Shown: positions 45,631 through 53,351, counted from the stretch's first letter. The stretch: DNA of 64,000 nucleotides from Flavobacterium sinopsychrotolerans (GCF_900110375.1 NZ_FODN01000003.1:1-64000), one strand, 5' to 3'. Translations and numbers: made by a program. Notes: generated by a model not told the origin, from the sequence alone.

Positions 45631-46500
45631 CTATCTTCTGTGTTTCCATCTTTTATGCGTCCAAAAATAATATTCAGGAGCTTCCAGAATTTGTTTTTCT
45701 ACTTCCTTAATGTACGCATCTGTAATTCCAAAATTAGGAACGGAGTTGGGATTGTCACTAATTGGGATTATTGTAAGTTCATAATATCCTCTTTTTACCT
45801 TTTTGACTTTTGCAAAAACAATGGTCATATCATATTTTTTTGCTAACATTTCAGGTCCTGTGTGCACTGGAACTTCAATACCCATAAAACTCTTCCAGTG
45901 AAATATTCTATCCGCTTTTGGGGATTGATCACTTGCTAATCCATATACACAATGAATATTATTTTTTTGATTGTGAGCAATCAATGGAATTGTCTTGCTA
46001 GTAGGAACTAATTCAGTGTTATATTTTGAACGAATGTCCCTAACGAGTTTGTCAAAATAGGTATTGGCTAATTTTTTATAAACGGCTACACCGCGAAAAG
46101 ATATTTTTTGATTCAATGTAATCAGCCATTCCCAACTTGCATAATGAGAGGCAATAAGCATAATGCTTTTTCCTTTTTTTTCATATTCTTGAATGACTTC
46201 CAGATTTGTTATTGTAAATCTTTTGTTCATTTCTTCCGATGAAATGGTCATGGTTTTTATCATTTCCATAAACATATCGCATAAATGATGGTATGATTTC
46301 TTTTCGATGATATGGCGTTCCTCGGCACTAAGATGAGGTAATGCCATAGCTAAATTTTCCCTTACGGTTTTTTTGCGATAGCCAATGATATAATAAACAA
46401 TTAAATAGATAAAATCAGAAAACCAATAGAAAACCCTAAATGGAAGAATGGAAATAATCCATAAAAACGGAAAGGTTAAGATAAAAACAAGAAATTGCAT
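45631..46500 (-). CDS. Lipid A biosynthesis acyltransferase (LpxL/HtrB family)
   Basis: This 289-residue inner-membrane enzyme has one N-terminal helix (FLVFILTFPFLWIISILPF). The acyltransferase motif is in LIASHYASWEW (the family H-x4-E/D variant), and further family stretches are SDQSPKADRIFHW and YYFWTHKRWKHR at the end. It adds a secondary acyl chain to lipid A. I chose the ATG at 46498-46500, since the 10 extra residues upstream are polar and atypical. It stands alone, convergent with the aminotransferase gene. Confidence 0.93.
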   Translation of the reverse strand: MQFLVFILTFPFLWIISILPFRVFYWFSDFIYLIVYYIIGYRKKTVRENLAMALPHLSAEERHIIEKKSYHHLCDMFMEMIKTMTISSEEMNKRFTITNLEVIQEYEKKGKSIMLIASHYASWEWLITLNQKISFRGVAVYKKLANTYFDKLVRDIRSKYNTELVPTSKTIPLIAHNQKNNIHCVYGLASDQSPKADRIFHWKSFMGIEVPVHTGPEMLAKKYDMTIVFAKVKKVKRGYYELTIIPISDNPNSVPNFGITDAYIKEVEKQILEAPEYYFWTHKRWKHRR

Positions 46501-46615
46501 GCCGTTATTTTTCTTGCAAATATAAGTCAAAAATGTAGAATGATATAAATTTTGGCAGCTTACTGTATCCGTATTTGAGAATGACTATCTTTACAATTCA
46601 CAATAAATATACTGT

Positions 46616-47254
46616 ATGAATACCGTTTTAATAGCAATAATTGTAGTAAATGTTTTAATTAGTTACAAAGGGTTTAATGACCTTTCTTTTTTTAGAAAAT
46701 ATGAATTCCATATTGGAAGTATTCGTTCAGGAGAACAAATTAGAATGTTATCCTCTGGTTTTCTTCATGCTGACATGACCCATTTGATTTTTAATATGTT
46801 GACACTTTGGTTTTTTGCTCCAGTAGTTATTAGTTATTTAGGTGATTTTTCCTTTATACTTGTCTATTTTGGAAGTTTGATTTTTGGAAGTTTATTGACC
46901 ATGGTTTTTCATAAAAATGATTATGGTTACAGGGCTGTAGGAGCCTCTGGAGCAGTAACAGGAGTTTTATATTCGGCAATATTGCTGCAGCCTGATATGA
47001 TGTTGGGCATCTTTTTTATTATTCCAATGCCTGCTTACATTTTTGGAATCCTTTATTTATTGTATTCTATTTATGGAATGAAGGCTAAGAATGATAATAT
47101 TGGACATACGGCTCATTTTGGAGGCGCAGTAGGAGGTTATTTGATTACTTTACTAAAAGAACCTACTTTGTTAGTAGACCATACTTTGATGGTGATATTA
47201 TTGGCTATTCCAATAGTCATTCTTTTCGTGATGGAAAAAATGGGAAAACTATAA
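46616..47254 (+). CDS. Rhomboid-family intramembrane serine protease
   Basis: This 212-residue protein has six hydrophobic segments. The catalytic Ser lies in GASGAVTG (GxSG, near residue 113) and the partner His in HTAHFGGAVGGYL (near 163). The conserved H-x4-N of helix 2 is ADMTHLIFNML. It cuts membrane proteins within the lipid bilayer. All catalytic residues are present. The SIMPL-domain gene follows 50 bp downstream on the same strand. Confidence 0.93.
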   Translation: MNTVLIAIIVVNVLISYKGFNDLSFFRKYEFHIGSIRSGEQIRMLSSGFLHADMTHLIFNMLTLWFFAPVVISYLGDFSFILVYFGSLIFGSLLTMVFHKNDYGYRAVGASGAVTGVLYSAILLQPDMMLGIFFIIPMPAYIFGILYLLYSIYGMKAKNDNIGHTAHFGGAVGGYLITLLKEPTLLVDHTLMVILLAIPIVILFVMEKMGKL

Positions 47255-47304
47255 TGGCATAACTTTTGAAAAGGAATTAGTACAAACAATTAAATTATAT
47301 AAAA

Positions 47305-47994
47305 ATGAAAAAAGCACTATTGATTCTGTCTATTCTATTTGTTTCTATGTCTTATGGACAGGAAGTGAAGCAAATTCCTCAAATAAATGTAAACGGAGAA
47401 GGTAAAGTAAAGGTTGTTCCGGATCAAGCTACTATAGCAGTAACTGTTGAGACAAAAGGGAATAATGCTAAAGATGTAAAAAAACAAAATGATGAAAAGA
47501 TTGATGCTGTTTTAAAGTTTATTAAAAAAATGAACTTGGCACCGGCAGATTATAAAACGCAACGTGTTTCATTGAATCCACAATACGATTATGAAAAAAA
47601 GAAACACAGCTATAATGCTACTCAAACCATTGAAATTCTTTTGAGAGATTTATCAAAATATGATGAACTGATGGAAGGATTGGTAAATGAAGGAATTAAT
47701 AGAATTGACAATGTTACTTTTCAATCTTCAAAATTAGCGCAATATCAATCTGAGGCTAGAAAATTAGCTATGAAAGATGCGAAACTGAAAGCGGAAGATT
47801 ATGTTTCCGTTTTAGGACAAAAAGTAGGACGCGCTATGACTATATCTGATAATTCACAAACGTATTATCCGCAACCAATGTATGCAGCAATGAAAACAAT
47901 GGAAAGGAGTGATGCAAGTGCGCCAAGAGAAACTTTAGCGGTAGGAGAAATCAATATTACTGCTAATGTAACTGTAAGTTTTATTTTAGAATAA
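47305..47994 (+). CDS. SIMPL-domain (DUF541) secreted protein
   Basis: This 229-residue protein has a signal peptide (LLILSILFVSMSYGQE) and a SIMPL/DUF541 domain (about 28-228) starting INVNGEGKVKVVPDQATIAV and ending ITANVTVSFILE. Family members are periplasmic or secreted and are linked to oxidative stress and protein assembly, but the molecular role is unclear. It is probably transcribed with the rhomboid gene and ends in a strong terminator. Confidence 0.92.
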   Translation: MKKALLILSILFVSMSYGQEVKQIPQINVNGEGKVKVVPDQATIAVTVETKGNNAKDVKKQNDEKIDAVLKFIKKMNLAPADYKTQRVSLNPQYDYEKKKHSYNATQTIEILLRDLSKYDELMEGLVNEGINRIDNVTFQSSKLAQYQSEARKLAMKDAKLKAEDYVSVLGQKVGRAMTISDNSQTYYPQPMYAAMKTMERSDASAPRETLAVGEINITANVTVSFILE

Positions 47995-48013
47995 ATAAGC
48001 TAAAAATTATATT

Positions 48014-48058
48014 CAAAAAAATTCCATCTCAGATAAAATGAGATGGAATTTTTTTTGA
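48014..48058 (+). terminator. Intrinsic terminator of the SIMPL gene
   Basis: The hairpin ATTCCATCTCA/TGAGATGGAAT with flanking A and T runs (stem about 19 bp, 7-nt loop) lies 20 bp after the stop at 47994. Confidence 0.92.
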
Positions 48059-48106
48059 ATTGACTCCAATAGTAAATGTAATAAAAGTAACAATTAGGGT
48101 AAATAA

Positions 48107-48135
48107 AAAAACTCTTCAATTGCTTGAAGAGTTTT
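48107..48135 (-). terminator. tRNA terminator left beside a tRNA remnant
   Basis: A stem of 12 bp (48108-48119 with 48124-48135) with a 4-nt loop is followed on the minus strand by T7. It lies 2 bp downstream of the tRNA 3'-end remnant at 48138-48159, which shows that a minus-strand tRNA gene once ended here. Confidence 0.85.
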
Positions 48136-48137
48136 AG

Positions 48138-48159
48138 TGGGGAGAGCAGGATTCGAACC
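48138..48159 (-). pseudogene. tRNA 3'-end remnant, candidate attachment site
   Basis: On the minus strand 48159-48138 reads GGTTCGAATCCTGC then TCTCCCCA, that is the TpsiC loop (TTCGAAT), the 3' side of the T stem, the acceptor strand and CCA of a tRNA. Upstream no D or anticodon arm follows and the T stem is unpaired. Such 3'-tRNA duplicates are the usual trace of tyrosine-recombinase integration into a tRNA gene. No second copy was seen in the window. Confidence 0.75.
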
Positions 48160-48370
48160 GTCTTGCTAAGCCTTTGATATATAACGTATTGTGTTATTTT
48201 GAAAAACAGGGTCTCGATTTTGCATCTGAACTGCAAAAAACATCTAATCTTATGATGTAAATTTAATGATTATCGAGAATATTACCAAATTATTTACTTA
48301 ATATCATACTAAATTTTGAACTAGTTTTGATTGGTTTCGAATGGATTACAGACTCTTAGCTGTTCAATTG
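48160..48370. other. Gene-free start of the accessory region
   Basis: About 210 bp between the tRNA remnant and the first small gene. No integrase gene, repeat or clear promoter was found. The full gap from the SIMPL stop (47994) is about 375 bp and holds the two terminators and the tRNA remnant. Confidence 0.5.
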
Positions 48371-48574
48371 TTATCCAACTATACATCGCACCACATGTTC
48401 GATTTTAAGCCCTGTATACTCACAAAATTCCTCTATCGCGATTAACTGATAAGGCTCTTTATTTAGATGTTTTTTTATCTTCAATAAATATAATCTTGCC
48501 TGAGCATATTCCTTTCCCATGATGCGCTGCACGTCTTTTGGATATATACATACCCTCGTGTTGCTTGGTATCAC
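48371..48574 (-). CDS. Small mobile-element-type protein, possible DNA-binding
   Basis: This 67-residue protein starts at a GTG codon (48572-48574). It contains VCIYPKDVQRIMGKEYAQAR and FCEYTGLKIEHVVRCI, which look like two helix-turn-helix-like segments. Similar short proteins are common in flavobacterial integrated elements. The frame stays open about 19 codons further upstream with plausible coding content (TLVKGIVKALKLKK) but no standard start, so the true N-terminus may be longer. Function unknown. Confidence 0.6.
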   Translation of the reverse strand: MIPSNTRVCIYPKDVQRIMGKEYAQARLYLLKIKKHLNKEPYQLIAIEEFCEYTGLKIEHVVRCIVG

Positions 48575-48722
48575 TTTTTTAAGTTTTAATGCTTTAACTA
48601 TGCCTTTGACTAGGGTTTGCCTAACCTTTGGGAGTTATTACAAATCTAAATAATTTCTGATAAATATCGCATGTTATTTTAGTCGATTTTATATGTTTTT
48701 ATTTGGTTTCTAATGTCTTGTG

Positions 48723-48754
48723 TTTGAATTGTAATTTTAATACCTGAAACTTTG
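48723..48754 (+). promoter_or_regulatory. Promoter candidate of the four-gene cassette
   Basis: TTTG (48723-48726), 20 bp, then AAACTTTG (48747-48754), one mismatch from TAnnTTTG. It lies 86 bp before the first gene of the cassette at 48841. Confidence 0.5.
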
Positions 48755-48840
48755 TTTAAATCATTCGGGATTTAGTTGCAACGATTATCGAAATGAAAGT
48801 GAAATATGAAAACGATTATTAATCAAAAAGTTAAGGAATT

Positions 48841-49599
48841 ATGGCAAGACAGAAAGGCATAATCAAATTAAAAGGTACAATCGGAGATATTACTTTTTAC
48901 AAAACGCAAGATGGTCATTTGGCAAGAGAAAAAGGCGGTATTGACGCCAATAGAATTGCCAATGATCCAGCGTTTCAAAGAACGCGTGAGAACGGATCCG
49001 AATTTGGTAGAGCAGGGAAGGCCGGTAAAATTTTAAGAACGGCATTGAGAGCTGTTTTAATAAATTCAGCTGATGGAAGAATGGTAAGTCGTTTGACGCA
49101 ACAAATGATTAAAGTTATTCAAGCTGATGCAGTAAGTGTAAGAGGATTGCGAAATGTTCTTGATGGTGAAGCGGAACTTTTAGCAGGTTTTGAATTCAAT
49201 ATTAGAGGTAAACTAGGCACCAGTTTATTTGCTCCTTTTGTTGCATCTATTGACCGTGTTACTGGTGCTATTATTGTTGATTTAGCTTCATTTATCCCAT
49301 CGAAAATGATTGCGGCACCTAGTGGTACTTCTCATTTTAAAGTCATTTCAGCTGGGGCAGAAATTGATTTTGAAGCAGAAACTTTTGTAGTTTCAAATTC
49401 AGAAAGTGATATTGTACCTTGGGATATAAACCCGTCGGATGCCATAAACCATTCCAATCCGGTTACTCCAGCAAGCACAAAACCTTTGTTTCTGGCTTTG
49501 GGTATTGAGTTTTATCAAGAGGTGAATGGGCACATGTATCCATTAAAAAATGGCTCTTACAACCCATTATCAATTGTGAAAGTAGATAGTGGCGTATAA
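48841..49599 (+). CDS. Phage-like protein of unknown function (cassette gene 1)
   Basis: This 252-residue soluble protein has no signal peptide or membrane segment. The N-terminal third is basic (KGTIGDITFYKTQDGHLARE, RTRENGSEFGRAGKAGKI). The rest is beta-rich (LLAGFEFNIRGKLGTSLF, LFLALGIEFYQEVNGHMY), as in structural or ligand-binding proteins. Similar hypothetical proteins occur in flavobacteria, but I do not recognise a named family. Its stop overlaps the next ATG (TAATG at 49597-49601). The four genes are tightly packed between a promoter and a terminator, so they form one unit. Confidence 0.75.
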   Translation: MARQKGIIKLKGTIGDITFYKTQDGHLAREKGGIDANRIANDPAFQRTRENGSEFGRAGKAGKILRTALRAVLINSADGRMVSRLTQQMIKVIQADAVSVRGLRNVLDGEAELLAGFEFNIRGKLGTSLFAPFVASIDRVTGAIIVDLASFIPSKMIAAPSGTSHFKVISAGAEIDFEAETFVVSNSESDIVPWDINPSDAINHSNPVTPASTKPLFLALGIEFYQEVNGHMYPLKNGSYNPLSIVKVDSGV

Positions 49600-49994
49600 T
49601 GGTTATCACGATAACCAGAACTTATTTCCCCGATGGAACTAATGGTAAACTCGAATGCGAGGGTAAATTCATTTGTAATACCATTGAATTACCTTGGAAG
49701 GATAACGAAACGAAGGTTTCCTGCATTCCAGAAGGGAAATATTTTATAAAAAAGCGATATAGTAAAAAATTCCAGTGGCATTTGGAGATTTTGGATGTAG
49801 AAAATAGAAGTTTGATTTTATTTCATCCTGCCAACAATGCTCAAAAAGAGTTAAATGGATGTATTGCTACAGTAACTAAAATTTCTGGACCTGGTTTAGG
49901 TTTAATGTCTCGAAAATCTTTTAAAAAGTTAAAAGATTTAGTCTATAAATCATTAGAGACCAGAGAAAGTATAGGATTGATTGTTTCATCTTAA
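49599..49994 (+). CDS. DUF5675-family protein (cassette gene 2)
   Basis: This 131-residue protein matches the DUF5675 pattern: start ITRTYFPDGTNGKLECEG, ELPWKDNETKVSCIPEGKY, ILFHPANNAQKELNGCIA. The family is found in phages and integrated elements. It has a Cys/His-containing motif often likened to L,D-transpeptidase-type folds, but no activity is established. Its place before two small membrane proteins suggests a part in a lysis-like or envelope-acting module. Confidence 0.8.
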   Translation: MVITITRTYFPDGTNGKLECEGKFICNTIELPWKDNETKVSCIPEGKYFIKKRYSKKFQWHLEILDVENRSLILFHPANNAQKELNGCIATVTKISGPGLGLMSRKSFKKLKDLVYKSLETRESIGLIVSS

Positions 49995-50004
49995 AAATCT
50001 AATT

Positions 50005-50229
50005 ATGAATATTATAAAAAGAGTGAAAACTCCAACACCAAAATTTTTCAAAGTGCTTCGAAATATTGGTTTGGCATTGGCAGCTGTCGGAGGAACTATT
50101 TTAGCTGCACCAATTGCATTGCCAGTTCTGATAACTACGGTAGGAGGTTATTTGGCTGTGGCGGGAGGTGTTCTATCTGCAGTTAGCCAATTGACGACAA
50201 CGGAGGAGAGAAGTAATGCAGGCAAGTAA
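50005..50229 (+). CDS. Small hydrophobic protein, holin-like (cassette gene 3)
   Basis: This 74-residue protein starts at the ATG at 50005. A basic N-terminus (MNIIKRVKTPTPKFFKVLRN) precedes two hydrophobic stretches (IGLALAAVGGTILAAPIALP and VLITTVGGYLAVAGGVLSAV), then a polar tail. Size and layout resemble phage holins. It overlaps the next gene by 14 bp. The function is inferred only from shape and context. Confidence 0.65.
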   Translation: MNIIKRVKTPTPKFFKVLRNIGLALAAVGGTILAAPIALPVLITTVGGYLAVAGGVLSAVSQLTTTEERSNAGK

Positions 50230-50392
50230 TCATACATTTATGGGTACCGCTGGCGGTACATTTTTAAGTGTATTACCGAATTTGCATTCGGAAGATGTTT
50301 TGAAAACGGTTGTACTAGCTTCTGTTGGTGCGTTTGTTAGTTTTACAATATCTTTGATTCTCAAATTTTTCATTAAGAAGCACAAAAAATAG
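50216..50392 (+). CDS. Small single-span membrane protein (cassette gene 4)
   Basis: This 58-residue protein starts at an ATG inside the end of the previous gene (50216-50218). It has one strong membrane helix (VVLASVGAFVSFTISLILKF) and a basic tail (FIKKHKK). With gene 3 it could form a holin/antiholin pair. A terminator with a GCAA loop follows 41 bp downstream. Confidence 0.65.
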   Translation: MQASNHTFMGTAGGTFLSVLPNLHSEDVLKTVVLASVGAFVSFTISLILKFFIKKHKK

Positions 50393-50433
50393 TCTAATTC
50401 CAGTTGTGGTGACCTTTGAATTAGATCATACTG

Positions 50434-50463
50434 AGCCCATTCCGCAAGGAATGGGCTTTTTTG
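50434..50463 (+). terminator. Intrinsic terminator of the four-gene cassette
   Basis: A perfect 10-bp stem (50434-50443 with 50448-50457) closed by a GCAA tetraloop and followed by T6. Confidence 0.93.
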
Positions 50464-50466
50464 GTT

Positions 50467-50646
50467 TTAGATTTCTTCGAAAATATTCAATGTTATCTCC
50501 AGAACAACAACTTTAGAATTGGAGTTGGAAAGCTCCTGCCATTTTGCGCTTTCATTCGCTTTAGCTCTAGTGTCAAAAACTCCAAAGCATATTCTAGAAG
50601 CTTTGCTTTTCCAATTATCGGTTTGATATAAAATAAAAAGTTTCAT
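50467..50646 (-). CDS. Small protein of unknown function
   Basis: This 59-residue reading frame starts MKLFILYQTDNWKSKASRIC, contains DTRAKANESAKWQELSNSNS and ends KVVVLEITLNIFEEI. Amino-acid use is normal and the fold could be a small alpha/beta unit. Proteins of this type, beginning with a short strand and a Trp-Lys-Ser stretch, occur in mobile elements. It lies between the cassette terminator and the DUF6943 gene on the opposite strand. No family assigned. Confidence 0.55.
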   Translation of the reverse strand: MKLFILYQTDNWKSKASRICFGVFDTRAKANESAKWQELSNSNSKVVVLEITLNIFEEI

Positions 50647-50763
50647 ATATGTATAGTTTAATTTTTAGCGGTCAGATATGTTATCGCCTTATATTTATTG
50701 GTGTTTGTTTGCAACAAACAAGTTGTTAGTGACGATTTCATTTTTAATGGCTTTAAGTTTAAA

Positions 50764-51186
50764 TTATTTACTGCAATACCGGTGTAAAATGACTCTACGT
50801 AATTCATTTATAAGATTTATGTTTTCGTGAAATTGCTTTTCTTTTTGCTCTAAAATTTTAAGAGTTGCAACATTTTTAATATGCTCATCATGTTCTTGCA
50901 TCATCAACCTCGCTTTAGTACAGAACTCGTTTCTGAAATCAGGAAGTCGTAAAAATGGAATTACAGACCCAACTAAAGATTGGTACCAAAATTTTGATTT
51001 CCATAAACTATAAGCCAACCAATACACTGTTTCAGCATCTTGTTCATTTTGAAATAATATTACAAAACTATTGGTAAAAGGTTCTTTTTGGGGTTTTCCA
51101 CTATTCATCCCTTTGTTGAGAATAAAGATTTGGTTTGCTCTGTAAACTGCATTTTTTTGGTGTGTTTTAATGATGAAATTCGGCAT
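50764..51186 (-). CDS. DUF6943-family mobile-element protein
   Basis: This 140-residue protein carries the family hallmarks IFILNKGMNSGKPQKEPFTN, FVILFQNEQDAETVYWLAYS and SVIPFLRLPDF. DUF6943 proteins are small, soluble and recurrent in integrative and conjugative elements of Bacteroidota; their function is unknown. The presence here supports that 48100-52290 derives from such an element. Confidence 0.7.
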   Translation of the reverse strand: MPNFIIKTHQKNAVYRANQIFILNKGMNSGKPQKEPFTNSFVILFQNEQDAETVYWLAYSLWKSKFWYQSLVGSVIPFLRLPDFRNEFCTKARLMMQEHDEHIKNVATLKILEQKEKQFHENINLINELRRVILHRYCSK

Positions 51187-51240
51187 GGTGGATTGGTATT
51201 AAAAATTAAAGATTAATTTTTTGAAAAGAAAAAAGAGAAA

Positions 51241-51898
51241 AAAAGAAAGCCACTAAAACAGCAGAAATGACGAACGAAAATGGAGGGCGACCCTGAAACA
51301 AATATTGGAACAGACCCTGAAACAAGTTCAGGGTAAACCGACTGAAAGTGAGGAATGGATGCTATGTTTGCTGGATTTTTTTCTTTTTCTTTTCAAGAAA
51401 TTGCACCATCGTCTTGTTGAGGTTCTTCGGGGGGCGTTATTATGGAAACGGCAATCAAACACCCCCAAGCACCGCAGTCTTGTCCTTTTCGGACGAGACG
51501 AGGAGCGCAGTGGCGGGGTTGCGGCAATCGAACAGCCACCTGAAGCCGAGAATTGCAGCTGGCGAGGAACGAAACGCAAAATGAAGGAGAAAGAGCGTGT
51601 AACGGCGGGGAAAAAATAAGAGACAGCCTTTTGCGTACCTTGATTTAGGGCAAAGTGACGCTTTTTACGGAACGGCGCCAACCCCGATGGCTGTACGAAG
51701 AGCGCCACCGCTGAAAAAATAAAGGGCGACAGACATGATACTGCTGGAATGCAGTGTAACGGAGCGTGCGGAGTGTAACGGAATGAAGCGGTATTGTGGA
51801 TGCAGTAGCCCTGCCGAACGCAGGAAGTGAACGTGTGAAGATGAGGAACGCAACAGTGCAAAAAAACAGCTGCTTATTTTCAAGCTGCTGTTTTTTTT
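51241..51898 (+). ncRNA. G+C-rich gene-free block ending in a terminator, candidate structured RNA
   Basis: About 650 bp without a credible gene but visibly richer in G and C than the flanks. It can fold into local hairpins: 51314-51334 (8 bp), 51477-51499 (9 bp, with a U-G wobble that pairs only on the plus strand), 51740-51755 and 51810-51824 (5 bp each). GTGTAACGG occurs three times (51597, 51754, 51773). The block ends at a plus-strand intrinsic terminator. The plus strand is purine-rich. It could be a large RNA, or non-coding debris from a conjugative element. Confidence 0.4.
51861..51898 (+). terminator. Intrinsic terminator at the end of the G+C-rich block
   Basis: Arms 51861-51875 and 51882-51896 pair over 15 bp with one central T-T mismatch and a 6-nt loop, then T run to 51898. 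There is no protein gene immediately upstream, so it implies a non-coding transcript. Confidence 0.75.
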
Positions 51899-52072
51899 AG
51901 TGCTGTGAAGTGTCTGCGGAACGGAGGGAAACCTAACTATTGAATTGAAATAATAAATTGCTTATTTCCAAAATGTTCTTATGAAAATGTAAGGTTGACC
52001 GACTGGAGCTGCCGAACGGAACAAAGAGAACGACCGAAAAGAGACCGATTGATTGCCCCTAATGTTTACTGA

Positions 52073-52282
52073 TTAGTTATGTGGTATCGGGAATTTACTC
52101 GCCATCGTCCACTCGAAAGTATTAATCTTATTCTTTAATTTTATTAGTTCTTCGATTATTTCTTCAAACGAAGGAGAATCGACATAAATTATTTGTTCTT
52201 GCATAGTTTTGTAATCTGCTTTCCAAGCTTCCATTACTTCGCGAATTGGAATTAGATTAATAATTTGTTGATGTTTAAGGAA
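52073..52282 (-). pseudogene. C-terminal fragment resembling an AbiEii-type nucleotidyltransferase toxin
   Basis: An open minus-strand frame of about 69 codons (REVMEAWKADYKTMQEQI, YVDSPSFEEIIEELIKLKNK) ends at the stop 52073-52075. The layout, a Trp/Tyr helix then P-S-F-E-E-I then a K-I-N helix, is like the C-terminal end of AbiEii/AbiGii nucleotidyltransferases. The 5' part is missing and the frame breaks at about 52283, exactly where the DUF892 fragment begins on the other strand. Confidence 0.4.
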
Positions 52283-52560
52283 AAAAATGCGAGGCTATGA
52301 CCGGACTTCTAAAAGAAAGCGACAGTATTCTTGAAGAAACTGATCAGGGAGCTGTAAGAGATGCAGGCATCATTGCTGCTTCGCAAAAAATAGAACACTA
52401 TGAAATTGCAACATATGGTACCTTATGTGCCTTTGCAAAAGCACTAGGCGAAAATGATGCTTCAAAATTACTGACACAAACTCTCGCTGAAGAAAAAGAG
52501 GCTGATTGGCTACTTAATGATATTGCACTAAATCTCGTTAATAATGTAGCAGCTGAATAA
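52282..52560 (+). pseudogene. Truncated YciE/DUF892 ferritin-like stress protein
   Basis: The frame carries the second half of a DUF892 (YciE/YciF) protein: [53 protein letters not shown]. The ATG at 52297 gives 87 residues, against about 165 in full-length members. Metal-type Glu/His residues of the last helices remain ([16 protein letters not shown]). The family preface KKCEA lies upstream of the ATG and then meets a stop (TAA at 52276-52278). A deletion at the island border removed the N-terminal half. Confidence 0.8.
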
Positions 52561-52754
52561 TAACAATCCTTTTTGTAGAACATTAAGCATTATTATTGAC
52601 TCTATTATTAATACTATATAGTGAAGAAGAAATCTATGATGAATGAGTATGTTATAAACCTGTTAATCATGTAATTATATCTAAATATTATATAACATTT
52701 TGCCGTTTAATCATTTGTATATTTACAATAATAAATCTTTAAAAACTAAATATT

Positions 52755-52913
52755 ATGAAAACTTCAAACGAAAAAAAAAGCAGCACTACGGGTACAAAAT
52801 CATCAGATACAAAAGCTGATACAAAAAAAGCTGACACTAAAGAAACTGCTTCAAAAAGTAGCTCTAAATCTTCTGCCGATACAAAAAAGGAAGACAAAAA
52901 TACAAAAAAATAA
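52755..52913 (+). CDS. Small Lys/Ser/Thr-rich disordered protein
   Basis: This 52-residue protein is almost entirely Lys, Ser, Thr, Asp, Ala and Glu (TKSSDTKADTKKADTKE), with no hydrophobic core, and is predicted to be disordered. An upstream AT-rich leader and the next gene 22 bp after its stop suggest an operon with the acidic protein. Together they look like stress-related hydrophilic proteins, but no family was recognised. Confidence 0.6.
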   Translation: MKTSNEKKSSTTGTKSSDTKADTKKADTKETASKSSSKSSADTKKEDKNTKK

Positions 52914-52934
52914 CCATTTAAAAACCCTAGTATT

Positions 52935-53351
52935 ATGAATATAGAAGAAAGAGAAAATAACAGTCAGTATGACCAGTTTTCTAAAGACAAAGACAATGAT
53001 TTAGGTTCTCCATTAGATAATTCAGTTACTAATGACAAAGAACAGCATATTAGTCAAAGCCTTGATACAGGTGACGATTTTGATGACGAAAACACTCTTG
53101 ATAGTGAGAATGAAATAGATGAAGAAGATCCACTTGATGAAGAAGATGAATTTGAAGAAGATGAATTTGAAGAAGATGAATTTGAAGAAGATTCTGATGA
53201 AGAAGATTCTGATGAAGAAGATTCTGATGAAGAAGATTCTGGTGATGAAGAAGATAATCTTGATGAAGAAGACGATTTTCAGGAAGATGATTTAAATGAT
53301 ACTGATGGCGATATCGATAACACCAATCCGATAAATCCACGCCAGTTTTAA
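52935..53351 (+). CDS. Highly acidic repeat protein
   Basis: This 138-residue protein is dominated by Asp and Glu. The middle has tandem five-residue repeats, three of the FEEDE type followed by four of the DEEDS type (15-bp DNA repeats at about 53146-53240). It is predicted to be disordered and could bind cations, basic proteins or water. It follows a basic Lys-rich small protein, so an electrostatic pairing is conceivable. A terminator follows directly. Confidence 0.7.
   Translation: MNIEERENNSQYDQFSKDKDNDLGSPLDNSVTNDKEQHISQSLDTGDDFDDENTLDSENEIDEEDPLDEEDEFEEDEFEEDEFEEDSDEEDSDEEDSDEEDSGDEEDNLDEEDDFQEDDLNDTDGDIDNTNPINPRQF

Noticed and set aside
48138-48240. A complete tRNA gene
   Set aside because: Only the T-loop and acceptor end are present. 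No D or anticodon arm follows and the T stem does not pair.
48841-50392. A full prophage
   Set aside because: No capsid, portal, terminase, tail or integrase gene is present within the window; only a four-gene phage-like unit is seen.
51305-51861. Long reading frames on both strands of the G+C-rich block (104 residues plus, 177 residues minus)
   Set aside because: Both are rich in Arg, Ser, Cys and Pro with no domain or start signal, and they overlap each other. Open frames are expected by chance in G+C-rich DNA.
53050-53340. Minus-strand frame of repeated HQNLL units
   Set aside because: It is the antisense of the acidic repeat gene; the repeats merely reflect the 15-bp DNA repeats of the plus strand.
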